Below, piece by piece: positions 9,151-18,981 of a stretch of 64,000 nt of DNA (position 1 is its first letter; each line of letters opens with the position of its first letter). Source of the DNA: CAYUAI01 sp964442745 (GTDB lineage Bacteria; Pseudomonadota; Gammaproteobacteria; S012-40); the NCBI GenBank assembly GCA_964442745.1, contig CAYUAI010000014.1:1-64000 (forward strand), given 5' to 3'. Made by a program: the position numbers and the translations under genes. Below the pieces are notes generated by a model. It searched no databases, had not been told where the DNA came from, and was given only the letters and a program-made list of their open reading frames with translations.

Positions 9151-9735
9151 ATGCGTGATGCAATCAATTCGATTATTTGTCTGCTATTAGTATACGGAAT
9201 CATGGGATATCAGGTCCCGGCGCAGGCATCACTCATTGATGATGATACGCTATTTTCCCAACATCTGAAAAAAGTGGTACAAGAAACCAAAAGCTTTAGC
9301 GATCCCTTTGAAGCGCAAGTCTGGTTTACCGACATGGCACGCCGCCTAAAAAAACGTGTCCCCAATGTCGTGGATCGTCTAAACCTATTGAGTATTGTGC
9401 ATACCGAAGCGCATCAAACCAATCTCCCTCCAGAACTCATACTCGCCGTCATCGATGTGGAAAGTAATTTTGATCGGTGGGCGATTTCCCGTGTCGGCGC
9501 CCGAGGTTTAATGCAAATCATGCCATTTTGGAAAAAAGAAATTGGCAAAACAGGGGATAATTTATTTCATGTGCAAACCAACTTACGCTTTGGCTGTACT
9601 ATTTTGCGTAGATACCTTGATAGAGAGCGCGGTAATATTGTCAGAGCCTTGGGTCGATATAACGGTAGCTTAGGAAGTTATCGCTACCCAAGCCTGGTGA
9701 TGTCAGCCATGCGCAAACGATGGCGCCGACCTTAA
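9151..9735 (+). CDS. Lytic transglycosylase with SLT domain
   Basis: A 194-residue exported murein lytic transglycosylase. It has a signal peptide (about 1-27, ending QAS) and a single Slt/MltE-like catalytic domain (about 85-190). The catalytic glutamate is E104 in VESNFDRW, followed by the conserved SRVGARGLMQIMP. It cleaves peptidoglycan glycan strands with formation of 1,6-anhydro-muramic acid. There is no lipobox, so it is probably soluble in the periplasm. It begins 12 bp after proS with no strong ribosome site, suggesting cotranscription with nadC-proS. Confidence 0.9.
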   Translation: MRDAINSIICLLLVYGIMGYQVPAQASLIDDDTLFSQHLKKVVQETKSFSDPFEAQVWFTDMARRLKKRVPNVVDRLNLLSIVHTEAHQTNLPPELILAVIDVESNFDRWAISRVGARGLMQIMPFWKKEIGKTGDNLFHVQTNLRFGCTILRRYLDRERGNIVRALGRYNGSLGSYRYPSLVMSAMRKRWRRP

Positions 9736-9834
9736 AAGCGGCGTTGATTAAAAAACAATTAATAGCTTGGCGATCAGTTTGTTTTTCAATCAAATAACAT
9801 CTCAATTTTTTGCCTCATCGTTTAGCGCTTACCA

Positions 9835-10059
9835 CTACTTACCGTGAAAGAAATGCAAAAATTGGCAATGCACCTTAATACCTACAACCACATGATAAAA
9901 AGGGTCCCAGGCTATCATATCTGTCACCAAAAAGTAGATTGCAAAAATTGAAAACCAAGTGGCTGGCAATGCAATGATAAACGACATCATCACCAATAAT
10001 GTACCTAATATGATGCGTGTAATTCGATCGAATTCATGTATTTTACCTAACATATTCAT
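9835..10059 (-). CDS. Small DUF2892-type inner-membrane protein
   Basis: 74 residues. The N-terminal segment GKIHEFDRITRIILGTLL and two hydrophobic stretches match the DUF2892 (YgaP-tail) family of small membrane proteins. AGGAG sits about 7 bases before the ATG, supporting real translation. Function of the family is not established; in other proteins the domain is fused to rhodanese. It stands alone here, convergent with the lytic transglycosylase. Confidence 0.7.
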   Translation of the reverse strand: MNMLGKIHEFDRITRIILGTLLVMMSFIIALPATWFSIFAIYFLVTDMIAWDPFYHVVVGIKVHCQFLHFFHGK

Positions 10060-10374
10060 GATATAGCTCCTGACATTCTAGTCACCAGAGAATGCTTAGG
10101 AATGAACACACAATAATCTCTCTCATTCCTTACAAATAAATCAAGCAACGGCTATACCACATTATTTTTCAAGAGGCAGACAAAATGAACCCATCAAGCG
10201 ATGTGAAGTATCGCTTTTAGAGGTATTAGGGTAAAATAGGAGTATTATTGAACTGACACAAACAACGGACCGTCAATTTATTGATGAAGCTAAGGATGGA
10301 AAATGAACCGATTCATTTTCCATCCTTAAAAAAACAGCATAAGTATTAATCGGCCTGCGGATACCCGCTCAATA
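10060..10374. other. Intergenic region between the DUF2892 gene and zwf
   Basis: No gene is seen. It contains the upstream region of the DUF2892 gene and, next to the zwf stop codon, the long hairpin at 10291-10328. Confidence 0.5.
10291..10328. terminator. 17-bp perfect hairpin after zwf
   Basis: Two perfectly complementary 17-base arms (10291-10307 and 10312-10328, starting TAAGGATGG) flank a 4-base loop. A run of seven A follows on the plus strand. On the minus strand (zwf direction) the T run comes before rather than after the hairpin, so it is not a textbook intrinsic terminator. It may stabilise the zwf 3' end. Its arms resemble the TAAGGAATGGGC palindrome at the other end of zwf. Confidence 0.55.
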
Positions 10375-11862
10375 TTACTCCGGCAACAAAGAATGCCGCC
10401 AAAATTGATCTTCTCTCTCAAACATACGACGCGTCTCTTGCGGCCCCCAAGTTCCCGCATGATAGGTATGAATATAATCTCGTTCCATCGCCCAAACACG
10501 TAATACGGGGTCAACCACTTGCCAAGCCCATTCCACTTCATCGTACCTAAGAAATAAGGTACGATCGCCTTCGATGACATCTAACAACAAGTCTTCATAA
10601 GCATCAAAGGCCGCTTCGTTATCTAAACGAAAACTCGCGTCTAAACTGGTAGTACGGGTTTTCATTTCCAAACCAGGCTCTTTCACCTGCATTTCCATGC
10701 GCAAACATTCATGCGGCTGAATTCCCAGCAATACCCAGTCAGGTTTCAGTTTTTCTACCGGTGTATTGCGAAATAAATGTTGTGGCGGTGCTTTAAAACG
10801 GATGGCAATTTGTGACTGGGTTTCTGCCATCCGTTTACCAGTACGAAGATAAAAAGGCACACCACGCCATCGCCAGTTATCAATATACAACTTCATAGCA
10901 GCGTACGTCTCTGTTGTACTGTCGGGCAACACGCCTTCTTCTTCTGTATAACTATTGACTTTGACGCCGTCAATCATGCCGCTGGTATATTGCGCACGAA
11001 AAGTCTGAGCGTGTACCGCACTTTGAGGAATCGGTCGTATTGATTTTAACACCTTGACTTTTTCATCACGCAAAGATTCTGCATCCATGGAGGCCGGTGG
11101 CTCCATGGCAACCAAAGTCAACAGTTGCAATAAATGACTTTGAATCATGTCACGTAAAGCACCCGCCCCTTCATAATATTCCGCCCGGCCACCAATACCT
11201 AATGTCTCTGAGTGGGTGATTTGCACATGATCAATATAATTTCTATTCCATAGTGGCTCCATCATGACATTAGCAAACCGAAACACTAAAATATTTTGCA
11301 CGGTACCTTTCCCAAGGTAATGATCAATACGATACACCTGGTGTTCTTTTAGGTAATGGTGCATACGTTTTTGCAACATCTCAGCGCTTTCTAAATCATA
11401 ACCGAACGGTTTTTCAATAATGACACGCCGCCAACCATGCTCTTCAGAGGTCAGGCCTTGTTGAGCTAATTTTTCAGTCACGACACCAAACTCAGAAGGG
11501 TGTAATGCCATGTAAAATGCGGCATTACTCGGCAATTCTGGATTGTTCTCCAGCAAATTTTTTAATTGCTCAAATGTGTGGCTATCACTGATATCGCCAT
11601 GTAAAAAACGTAACTTTTCACGAAAACGGTCAAACACTTCTTCGATAATGCCATCGCGAGCACGCTCGCTAATCATTTGCCGCACTTCATCAACCCAAGC
11701 TTGTTGACTACGTTCGCGCCGCGAAATTGCTAAAATAACAGTGCCTTCAGGAAGGCGATTAGCCGCATCTAAATGATAAAGCGCGGGCATTAATTTTAAT
11801 CGTGATAAATTTCCTGTTGCACCAAATATCACATATGTACAAGGTTCAATAGCCTGTGACAT
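10375..11862 (-). CDS. zwf: Glucose-6-phosphate 1-dehydrogenase
   Basis: First step of the oxidative pentose phosphate and Entner-Doudoroff routes: oxidises glucose-6-phosphate to 6-phosphogluconolactone with NADP. The N-terminal Rossmann motif GATGNLSRLKL and the active-site block RIDHYLGKGTVQN (H181) are present. Length is 495 residues, normal for the family. The start at 11862 (MSQAIEP) is chosen because GGAGG lies 6 bases upstream. A further upstream ATG at 11904 would add 14 non-conserved residues overlapping the palindrome at 11883-11910. gnd lies upstream in the same direction, 290 bp away. No pgl is seen between them. Confidence 0.97.
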   Translation of the reverse strand: MSQAIEPCTYVIFGATGNLSRLKLMPALYHLDAANRLPEGTVILAISRRERSQQAWVDEVRQMISERARDGIIEEVFDRFREKLRFLHGDISDSHTFEQLKNLLENNPELPSNAAFYMALHPSEFGVVTEKLAQQGLTSEEHGWRRVIIEKPFGYDLESAEMLQKRMHHYLKEHQVYRIDHYLGKGTVQNILVFRFANVMMEPLWNRNYIDHVQITHSETLGIGGRAEYYEGAGALRDMIQSHLLQLLTLVAMEPPASMDAESLRDEKVKVLKSIRPIPQSAVHAQTFRAQYTSGMIDGVKVNSYTEEEGVLPDSTTETYAAMKLYIDNWRWRGVPFYLRTGKRMAETQSQIAIRFKAPPQHLFRNTPVEKLKPDWVLLGIQPHECLRMEMQVKEPGLEMKTRTTSLDASFRLDNEAAFDAYEDLLLDVIEGDRTLFLRYDEVEWAWQVVDPVLRVWAMERDYIHTYHAGTWGPQETRRMFEREDQFWRHSLLPE

Positions 11863-11882
11863 GTATTTCCTCCATATTTTCT

Positions 11883-11910
11883 TAAGGAATGGGCGCATGC
11901 CCATTCCTTA
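11883..11910. repeat. Perfect palindrome upstream of zwf
   Basis: Arms TAAGGAATGGGC (11883-11894) and GCCCATTCCTTA (11899-11910) pair perfectly around a 4-base loop. It lies 20 bp upstream of the zwf start, where an mRNA hairpin or an operator could act. The same arm is found at 11972, 31802 (single) and, in shorter form, 48246. Confidence 0.65.
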
Positions 11911-11971
11911 GCGCTCATATTTAGCTTGTATTCACCCATCTCTTAAGTCACGTACCCAAAAATTCATCACC

Positions 11972-12154
11972 TAAGGAATGGGCACACAATAACTTCCCGG
12001 TTTCGCCTCCCATCTTCCGCCTGTCTTCGCCCGTTCTTCCATCACAAAAGCTCGAAATAGAACGACTATTCCTGCACTTTTGTTCACTCAGAACGAACCA
12101 ATACAAAGCCAATCTGGGCGCTAAACAGGGAAGTTATTACATGCCTATTCCTAA
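11972..12154. repeat. 183-bp element with 27-bp imperfect terminal inverted repeats
   Basis: Positions 11972-11998 and the reverse complement of 12128-12154 match at about 22 of 27 bases, each ending with the TAAGGAATGGGC-type arm. The roughly 130-bp interior has no gene. Size and terminal inverted repeats resemble a MITE; a structured RNA is the alternative. It fills most of the space between gnd and zwf. Confidence 0.5.
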
Positions 12155-12155
12155 G

Positions 12156-13577
12156 TTAACGCGACGCATTTTTCCATTCAGTATGGAAAAATTCACCTCG
12201 GGGTTTATCCGTCCGTTCATAGGTATGCGCACCAAAATAATCTCGTTGTGCCTGTAACAAGTTGGCTGGCAATCGGGCACTCCGATAACCATCATAAAAA
12301 GCCAACGCTGAAGAAAACGCCGGCGTTGGAATACCAAGTTCGATACCCAACATCACCGCTTTGCGCCAACCCGCTTGCGCTTGTTGTATCGCTTCTTTAA
12401 AAAAATCATCCAGCAACAAGTTGTCCAAATCGGCCTGCTTAGCAAACCCCTGCTTGATATTACCTAGAAAACGACTACGGATAATGCAACCACCACGCCA
12501 CATCAAAGCAATATCACCGTAACTCAAATTCCAGTGATATTCAGTGGCGGCTTGTTTCATCAGCATAAAACCTTGCGCATAAGAAACAATTTTGGAAGCA
12601 TATAACGCATCATGAATCGCTTTCACCGCACTTTCCTTGTCACCGGAGTACGTGATACCGGGTCCACGTAATTGGCTCGCCGCTATCACTCTCTCCTCTT
12701 TAAGCGCGGACAAACATCGAGCAAATACCGCTTCACCAATTAAGGTCACCGGCATCCCTAACTCCAGCGCATTAATACCGGTCCATTTACCGGTTCCCTT
12801 TTGACCCGCCGCATCTAACACTTTATCGAGCAACGGTGTGCCATCGCTCTCTTTCACTTTCAGAATATCGCGAGTAATTTCTATCAAATACGAATCTAAA
12901 ACACCTTGATTCCAACGTTCAAAAATAGCCGATAACTCATCTACCTCAATCCCTAAACCTTCACGCATGAGTTGATAGGCTTCACAAATCAGCTGCATGT
13001 CACCATATTCGATGCCATTGTGAACCATTTTCACATAATGCCCGGCCCCCCCTTCTCCTACCCATTGACAGCAAGGCTCGCCATCGGCCTTAGCCGCAAT
13101 CGATTGAAATATTTGCTTCACCGCTGGCCAAGCTTGCTTGTTTCCACCCGGCATCAGTGAGGGACCAAACCTGGCGCCTTCTTCCCCGCCTGACACACCC
13201 ATACCTAAATACATCAAACCTTTTTCTTCACAGGCTTTCGTGCGCCGCTGCGTATCGGTATATAATGAATTTCCACCGTCGATGATAATATCACCAGGAT
13301 CTAAATGTGGTAGTAATTGATCAATGCATTGATCAACCACCTCACCGGCTTTAATCATCAACATAATTTTGCGTGGCGTAGCCATCGATGCACAAAATTC
13401 CTCAATAGAAAACGCACCCGAAAGATTTTGCGCCGTTTGATTTTGTTCAATGAACGTTTTTGTTGTGCTAGTCGTACGATTATAGACAACCACTTTATAA
13501 CCATGATCAATCATGTTAAGGACAAGATTTTGACCCATCACGGCTAAACCAATGAGACCGATATCTGCATTACTCAT
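12156..13577 (-). CDS. gnd: 6-phosphogluconate dehydrogenase (decarboxylating)
   Basis: Oxidises 6-phosphogluconate to ribulose-5-phosphate and CO2 with NADP. Its 473 residues match the long (about 470) form. The N-terminal Rossmann domain has GLAVMGQNLVLNM with NRT for NADP. Substrate-binding motifs MGVSGGEEGARFGPSLMPGG and the K in GHYVKMVHNGIEYGDMQ are intact. The C-terminal IRSRFL and HTEW segments are present. GGGAGAGAG precedes the ATG. It is followed by zwf, forming an oxidative pentose phosphate pair. Confidence 0.97.
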   Translation of the reverse strand: MSNADIGLIGLAVMGQNLVLNMIDHGYKVVVYNRTTSTTKTFIEQNQTAQNLSGAFSIEEFCASMATPRKIMLMIKAGEVVDQCIDQLLPHLDPGDIIIDGGNSLYTDTQRRTKACEEKGLMYLGMGVSGGEEGARFGPSLMPGGNKQAWPAVKQIFQSIAAKADGEPCCQWVGEGGAGHYVKMVHNGIEYGDMQLICEAYQLMREGLGIEVDELSAIFERWNQGVLDSYLIEITRDILKVKESDGTPLLDKVLDAAGQKGTGKWTGINALELGMPVTLIGEAVFARCLSALKEERVIAASQLRGPGITYSGDKESAVKAIHDALYASKIVSYAQGFMLMKQAATEYHWNLSYGDIALMWRGGCIIRSRFLGNIKQGFAKQADLDNLLLDDFFKEAIQQAQAGWRKAVMLGIELGIPTPAFSSALAFYDGYRSARLPANLLQAQRDYFGAHTYERTDKPRGEFFHTEWKNASR

Positions 13578-14327
13578 ACTCTCTCCCTTTCGATGATGAT
13601 TAAATGATTCAGAGCCCCGCTAGGGTTTTACTACTTTGATTATGTTATGGATAAGATAGGATAGCAGCGCTGTCATCCATAATAATTTCCACATGCCATT
13701 ATTAGTCGATACTCTCGTACTAAACAGTACGACCACGGTTGACCATAAACAGTCTGCCATAAGCAGGCGATCAGAATTATTTTAACATTTACTCGCCTAT
13801 TTCCCGCCCTTCGGCGTTACTGCTTCGCTCATATAGCTCACTATGCTCAGCTTCGCCGTGCCTTGAAGGGCAAAAAATAGGCTTCGCAAATTTTGTTACA
13901 ATAATTAGACTCACCTACTTAGAACGATAAATAATAATTACCATCCGGATATTTTGAGCAAAATAACATCACATTACATCACAAACTTGCGGCTACGCCG
14001 TCATATCGTTAATATGCGCGTTTCATTTATACAATACTTACCCATAGTTCGGTTGAAATATGTACCAAGTAAAACCCCATTAGGCTGATCCATAAGTATT
14101 TTGTGTCAATTATGGACAAGGTCATTTGGGTAACGCTCACGATAATTCGATGGTTAGATGCTTGTATTTTTCGAAAGTCTTCCACTGGGTTGATTTGGAT
14201 AGATCTGTTGTCTGCCAAACCCCATCAAGTGTGCGTAAACGCATTGACTAAGAACAGTATAGAAAAATTCTTACAACAATTACGCGACTCAGTTAATAAA
14301 TAATTATATAGCTTACACTAAATTTTG
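13578..14327. other. 750-bp non-coding region between gnd and glgA
   Basis: No convincing gene is seen. Short open frames at 14027-14218 (minus) and 14103-14303 (plus) overlap each other, lack ribosome sites and resemble nothing known. The stretch includes the 88-bp inverted-repeat element at 13795-13882 and presumably the divergent promoters of gnd and glgA. Confidence 0.5.
13795..13882. repeat. 88-bp imperfect inverted-repeat element
   Basis: The left end (GCCTATTT, then GCCCTTC) is complementary to the right end (GAAGGGC, then AAATAGGC), with inner CGGCG and CGCCG blocks also facing each other. The loop carries CTTCGCTCA and CTCAGCTTCG, themselves partly symmetric. It resembles a mobile intergenic palindrome or structured RNA. 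Confidence 0.5.
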
Positions 14328-15797
14328 ATGCCTTCAATTACCAGTAATTCCAGTATTAATGTCTTGTTTGCCACTAGCGAAGCTTACCCATTAGTAAAAA
14401 CCGGTGGCTTAGCCGACGTATCCAGTGGCCTACCTTTAGCGTTAAGTCAACTTGGCATGAATGTCAAAGTCATCATGCCAGCCTATACTCAAGCAGTAAA
14501 AAACGCCACTGCATTGACTGTCATAAAAGAATACACAAACGAATACCCTTATCGTATCCTAGAAGGACAACTTGAGCCGACGCATACCACCAAGGTATGG
14601 CTGATTGATATTCCCCTGTATTTTTCTCGTAATGGGGGTCCTTACACCACCGAATCAGGTGATGACTGGCCGGATAATGCCGAACGTTTTACCGCCTTTT
14701 GTCGCGCCGCCACCGCCATTGCTCTCAATCAGTTAGGCATGCAGTGGGTGCCTGATATCGTGCATTGCAACGACTGGCAAACGGGCTTAATTCCCGCCTT
14801 GTTAGCTGAGAAAACACTACGTCCCAAAACCCTATTCACGATTCATAACATGGCCTACCAAGGCAATTTTGAACAGGCTATTTTTCAACAATTAGGATTG
14901 CCACACGGCTTATGGGCGATGGACGCGATGGAGTTCTATGGTAAGTTTTCATTTTTAAAGGGCGGACTCGCTTTTGCGGATACACTCAACACTGTCAGCC
15001 CCACCTATGCCGAAGAAATTTGTACGCCTCAATTTGGTTACGGGTTAGATGGTTTATTAAACCATCGACGTGATCGGTTAAGTGGCATCCTCAATGGCGT
15101 TGATTATGCCCGCTGGAATCCAAAAACAGATCACCACTTAACCGCTAACTACCATGTGGATTGCACAGCGAATAAGGTAAAAAATAAAACCGCGTTACAA
15201 CAACGATATCAATTAGCGAACGATACCCAGATACCGCTCATTGGCATCATCAGCCGCATTGTACAACAAAAAGGCTTTGAACTGCTATTGGAGTCATTAG
15301 CGGCATTATTTCGCCAACCACTACAGCTTATCATCTTAGGTTCCGGCGATAAAAATTTAGAATTGTCTTTACAAGAAGCCGCCAATCAATATCCATCACA
15401 AATGGCACTCCAGTTAGGCTATGATGAAGCCTTGGCGCATCTGATTATTGGCGGTTCAGATATCTTCCTGATGCCATCGTTGTTTGAGCCTTGTGGCCTA
15501 ACCCAAATCTATAGTTTACGTTACGGCACGGTACCTGTTGTCCATCACACAGGCGGCTTAGCAGACTCCATCGTTAATACCAACCATGAAACATTTAAAC
15601 GTCACCAAGCCACTGGATTTCATTTTTACAAAGCATCGCCTAAAGCGCTGACAAAAGCCGTCAACAGAGCAATCAAACATTATGAACAACCCAATTTGTG
15701 GCAAAACATCGTTCACTCGGGTATGCAGCAAGACTTCAGCTGGAAGGTTTCAGCAAAGCAGTATTTAATGCTTTATCACAAGACATTACATCGATGA
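14328..15797 (+). CDS. glgA: Glycogen synthase (ADP-glucose type)
   Basis: GT5 family glycosyltransferase that extends alpha-1,4-glucan from ADP-glucose. Its 489 residues match bacterial GlgA. The N-terminal KTGGLADV motif (K24) binds ADP-glucose. The C-terminal GT-B half has RIVQQKGFELL and the nucleotide-binding stretch PSLFEPCGLTQIYSLRYG followed by HTGGLADS. The ATG at 14328 is taken as start; a TTG directly before it is possible. No other glycogen genes are adjacent; ppc follows. Confidence 0.96.
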   Translation: MPSITSNSSINVLFATSEAYPLVKTGGLADVSSGLPLALSQLGMNVKVIMPAYTQAVKNATALTVIKEYTNEYPYRILEGQLEPTHTTKVWLIDIPLYFSRNGGPYTTESGDDWPDNAERFTAFCRAATAIALNQLGMQWVPDIVHCNDWQTGLIPALLAEKTLRPKTLFTIHNMAYQGNFEQAIFQQLGLPHGLWAMDAMEFYGKFSFLKGGLAFADTLNTVSPTYAEEICTPQFGYGLDGLLNHRRDRLSGILNGVDYARWNPKTDHHLTANYHVDCTANKVKNKTALQQRYQLANDTQIPLIGIISRIVQQKGFELLLESLAALFRQPLQLIILGSGDKNLELSLQEAANQYPSQMALQLGYDEALAHLIIGGSDIFLMPSLFEPCGLTQIYSLRYGTVPVVHHTGGLADSIVNTNHETFKRHQATGFHFYKASPKALTKAVNRAIKHYEQPNLWQNIVHSGMQQDFSWKVSAKQYLMLYHKTLHR

Positions 15798-15900
15798 GAA
15801 ACCATAGGGACAGAGTGTGGGGATGGAGATCAACTCACTGGTGGATTGCGTCAATGATTTATTGATCATTCCTTGAGTTTAAACGGCAGAAGTACAAAAA

Positions 15901-18702
15901 ATGACAGCAACTAATAACCAAGAATTACGTGCAAAAGTAAAATTACTCGGCACACTGCTAGGAAATGTATTACATAAACAAGCTGGGGGGCGAGTTTTTG
16001 CGGCAGTTGAAGCGCTACGCAAGGGTTTTATCGATTTAAGAACCCAAGAAAACGAAGTTAAACGAGAGCGCCTATACAAGCTCATTGAAAATTTAGACGC
16101 CGACACCTTGACACATGCCGTTCGTGCTTTCAATATTTATTTTAGCTTAGTGAATATTGCAGAAGAAGACGACGCTCATAAGCAACGACGAAAAAATATC
16201 AAACAAAATGAAAATTGGCACGGTTCTTTTCACGAAGTCATTCAGCAATACGCCGAACAAGGCATTACCGCCAACCAACTGGATAGTTTATTAAAAAAAT
16301 TATCCTATATTCCGGTAATGACGGCGCACCCCACCGAATCAAAGCGGCGGACCGTCATGGAAAAAGTGCGCCATATTTTTACCACCAGCACCCAATTAGA
16401 TGACGACAATTTAGATGAAGATAGCAAACAAGAAATCATTGAAGATTTAGAAAATCAAATTTATGTGTTATGGCATACCGATGAAGTTCGCAGCCAACGG
16501 CCACGTGTCGCGGATGAGATACGTATGGGACTCTATTACGTCTCCCAAGCGTTAATCAAAGCGGTACCCATCGTTTATCGCAATATGGAAAAATCCATCA
16601 CCAAATATTACGGTAAAACACCGGATGGAAAACCGATTATCAATGTACCCAGTTTTTTCCAATTTGGTTCCTGGATTGGTGGAGACCGGGATGGCAATCC
16701 CAACGTCAAACCTGAAACAACGGCACGCGCCGTCAGACAACAAGCGCAACGTGTCTTTATCGAATACATCATTCATATTCGAGCCTTAAATAAAGAATTA
16801 ACCCATTCCAGCCATCTTGTGCAATGCTCAGCCCCCTTTCTGGAAAGCTTAGAGATAGAAAGCCAATTGATCGATACCATCTTTTCAGATAAACCAGACA
16901 ATTTCCAGAGCGAACCTTATCGACGCAAGCTGTACATTATGTGTTACCGGCTTGAGCGCAATTTGGTAGGCATTAAAAATCAACTGTTCGATGAACCACA
17001 AAATACTCAAGATTTTTATTATAAAAATGAGCAAGAGTTTCTCCACGATTTACACTTAACTCGCGATTCACTGATCAGCCACGGAGACATTGCCAGCGCC
17101 TACGGCAAATTAACCGATCTCATTCGGCTGGTGGAAACATTTGGTTTTTATTTATTAAAACTCGACATACGTCAAGAATCCACCCGCCATAGCGAGGCGG
17201 TTGATGAATTATTCTCACAATACCTGGATCAAGCCAACTATCAACAACTGGATGAAAAAAATCGGCTCACCTGCTTGGTGGCAGCCATTAACCGGAATGA
17301 TCTACCCACCATTGACCCACAAACACTCACGGCAAATACTCAAGAAACGCTCGCCGTCTTTTCTGTTATTAGTAGCGTACGTGAGCAAGTCTCCAAAGAA
17401 GCGTTTGGGCATTACGTTATTTCCATGACTCATGCTGCCAGTCATGTACTGGAAGTCATGCTGTTAGCACGGATGAGTGGCTTAGTTTACCAAAAAAATG
17501 GCCAATGGATATGTCATATCAATATCACCCCATTATTTGAAACCATTGAAGACCTCGAACATATACACCCGGTCATGTCGGAGCTGCTAAATAACGAGAC
17601 CTATGCCAAGCTGCTCAAAGCCGCCGGCAACCTACAAGAAGTGATGCTTGGCTATTCCGATTCCTGTAAAGATGGCGGCATTCTTTCATCAGCATGGAAT
17701 CTATACGAGGCACAAAAGAAAATCACTGAGTTGACCCGTCAACATCAAATTAAATGTCGACTGTTTCACGGACGAGGTGGAACCATTGGCCGGGGTGGTG
17801 GCCCTACCCATGATGCCATTTTGGCTCAGCCCGAGGGGACCGTCAATGGACAAATTAAATTTACCGAACAAGGTGAAGTACTCTCTTCTAAGTATAGCAG
17901 TATAGAAACCGCCACCTATGAACTCACGGCTGGCGTCACGGGTTTAATGAAGGCTAGCCAAAGTTTATTGATGCCGCCATCCCAAGACCGCAATGACTTT
18001 TTAGGCATCATGGATCAATTGGCCCATACCGGCGAGTCTAGTTATCGCCAGCTGACCGAAAAAACACCGGGATTTCTGGATTATTTCTATGAAGCAACGC
18101 CGGTATCGGAAATTGCATTGCTCAACATTGGTTCACGACCTTCTCATAGAAAAAAAGGGGATCGCTCTAAAAATTCCGTGCGAGCGATTTCTTGGGTATT
18201 TGGCTGGGCACAATCACGCCATACCTTACCCGCTTGGTTTGGTATCGGTTCGGCGTTGGAAAGCTGGCGACAAAACGACCCCATCCGTATGGCCACTCTA
18301 CAAAAAATGTACCTTGAATGGCCATTCTTCCGCAGCTTGATCAGCAATACCCAGATGTCGCTTTTCAAAGCTGAAATGAACATCGCTAAACAATATGCAA
18401 GTTTATGCGAAGATCAACATAACGCCAACCAAGTATACGATATCATTCAAGAGGAATATCGACGTACCATCAATGAGGTGCTCTACATCTCGCACACTAA
18501 AGGTCTATTGGAAGACAACCCGTCGCTCGCCTTATCGCTCTCTCGGCGCGATCCTTACTTAGACCCCTTAAACCACATCCAAATCCGGCTATTAAGGCGC
18601 TATCGAAACCTAGCCGAAGATAGCCCAGAAAAACAACGAGTGATTGATCCAATGTTACGGACGATCAATGCCATCGCCGCGGGCATGAGAAATACCGGCT
18701 AA
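15901..18702 (+). CDS. ppc: Phosphoenolpyruvate carboxylase
   Basis: Anaplerotic enzyme making oxaloacetate from phosphoenolpyruvate and bicarbonate. The 933 residues are slightly longer than E. coli Ppc (883). The catalytic motif TAHPTESKRRTV holds H143. The motifs QEVMLGYSDSCKDGG and FHGRGGTIGRGGGPTHDA are intact. The conserved C-terminal RNTG end is present. AGAAG lies about 9 bases before the ATG. It is 103 bp downstream of glgA in the same direction. Confidence 0.98.
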   Translation: MTATNNQELRAKVKLLGTLLGNVLHKQAGGRVFAAVEALRKGFIDLRTQENEVKRERLYKLIENLDADTLTHAVRAFNIYFSLVNIAEEDDAHKQRRKNIKQNENWHGSFHEVIQQYAEQGITANQLDSLLKKLSYIPVMTAHPTESKRRTVMEKVRHIFTTSTQLDDDNLDEDSKQEIIEDLENQIYVLWHTDEVRSQRPRVADEIRMGLYYVSQALIKAVPIVYRNMEKSITKYYGKTPDGKPIINVPSFFQFGSWIGGDRDGNPNVKPETTARAVRQQAQRVFIEYIIHIRALNKELTHSSHLVQCSAPFLESLEIESQLIDTIFSDKPDNFQSEPYRRKLYIMCYRLERNLVGIKNQLFDEPQNTQDFYYKNEQEFLHDLHLTRDSLISHGDIASAYGKLTDLIRLVETFGFYLLKLDIRQESTRHSEAVDELFSQYLDQANYQQLDEKNRLTCLVAAINRNDLPTIDPQTLTANTQETLAVFSVISSVREQVSKEAFGHYVISMTHAASHVLEVMLLARMSGLVYQKNGQWICHINITPLFETIEDLEHIHPVMSELLNNETYAKLLKAAGNLQEVMLGYSDSCKDGGILSSAWNLYEAQKKITELTRQHQIKCRLFHGRGGTIGRGGGPTHDAILAQPEGTVNGQIKFTEQGEVLSSKYSSIETATYELTAGVTGLMKASQSLLMPPSQDRNDFLGIMDQLAHTGESSYRQLTEKTPGFLDYFYEATPVSEIALLNIGSRPSHRKKGDRSKNSVRAISWVFGWAQSRHTLPAWFGIGSALESWRQNDPIRMATLQKMYLEWPFFRSLISNTQMSLFKAEMNIAKQYASLCEDQHNANQVYDIIQEEYRRTINEVLYISHTKGLLEDNPSLALSLSRRDPYLDPLNHIQIRLLRRYRNLAEDSPEKQRVIDPMLRTINAIAAGMRNTG

Positions 18703-18714
18703 GTTTTTCACTGG

Positions 18715-18754
18715 CGATATCCCTTGGTGAAATCGACAATCACTAAGGGTATCG
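18715..18754 (+). terminator. Possible hairpin after ppc
   Basis: 18715-18730 and 18740-18754 form an imperfect inverted repeat (CGATATCCCTT against AAGGGTATCG) starting 12 bp after the ppc stop codon. No T run follows, so intrinsic termination is uncertain. Confidence 0.35.
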
Positions 18755-18981
18755 ACGATCGAACACCGCCATCCAAGTGACACAAGTCGATCGAAACATG
18801 ACCAATCAACCTGGCGCGCACCAAATATACTTGACTTGCCCATCCAAAGTATGAATTCCCAAAAGTTGCAATTTGAAACATTGAAAAATTTAACTATCCT
18901 AATAATAACGAACCTAAGATATAGTTCTTATCGAAGCACAACATAACACATCGTAGATATCATAATGATTGAGGTATCATT

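Noticed and set aside
14027..14303. Two small overlapping frames on opposite strands before glgA
   Set aside because: Neither has a ribosome site, a recognisable domain or a signal peptide.
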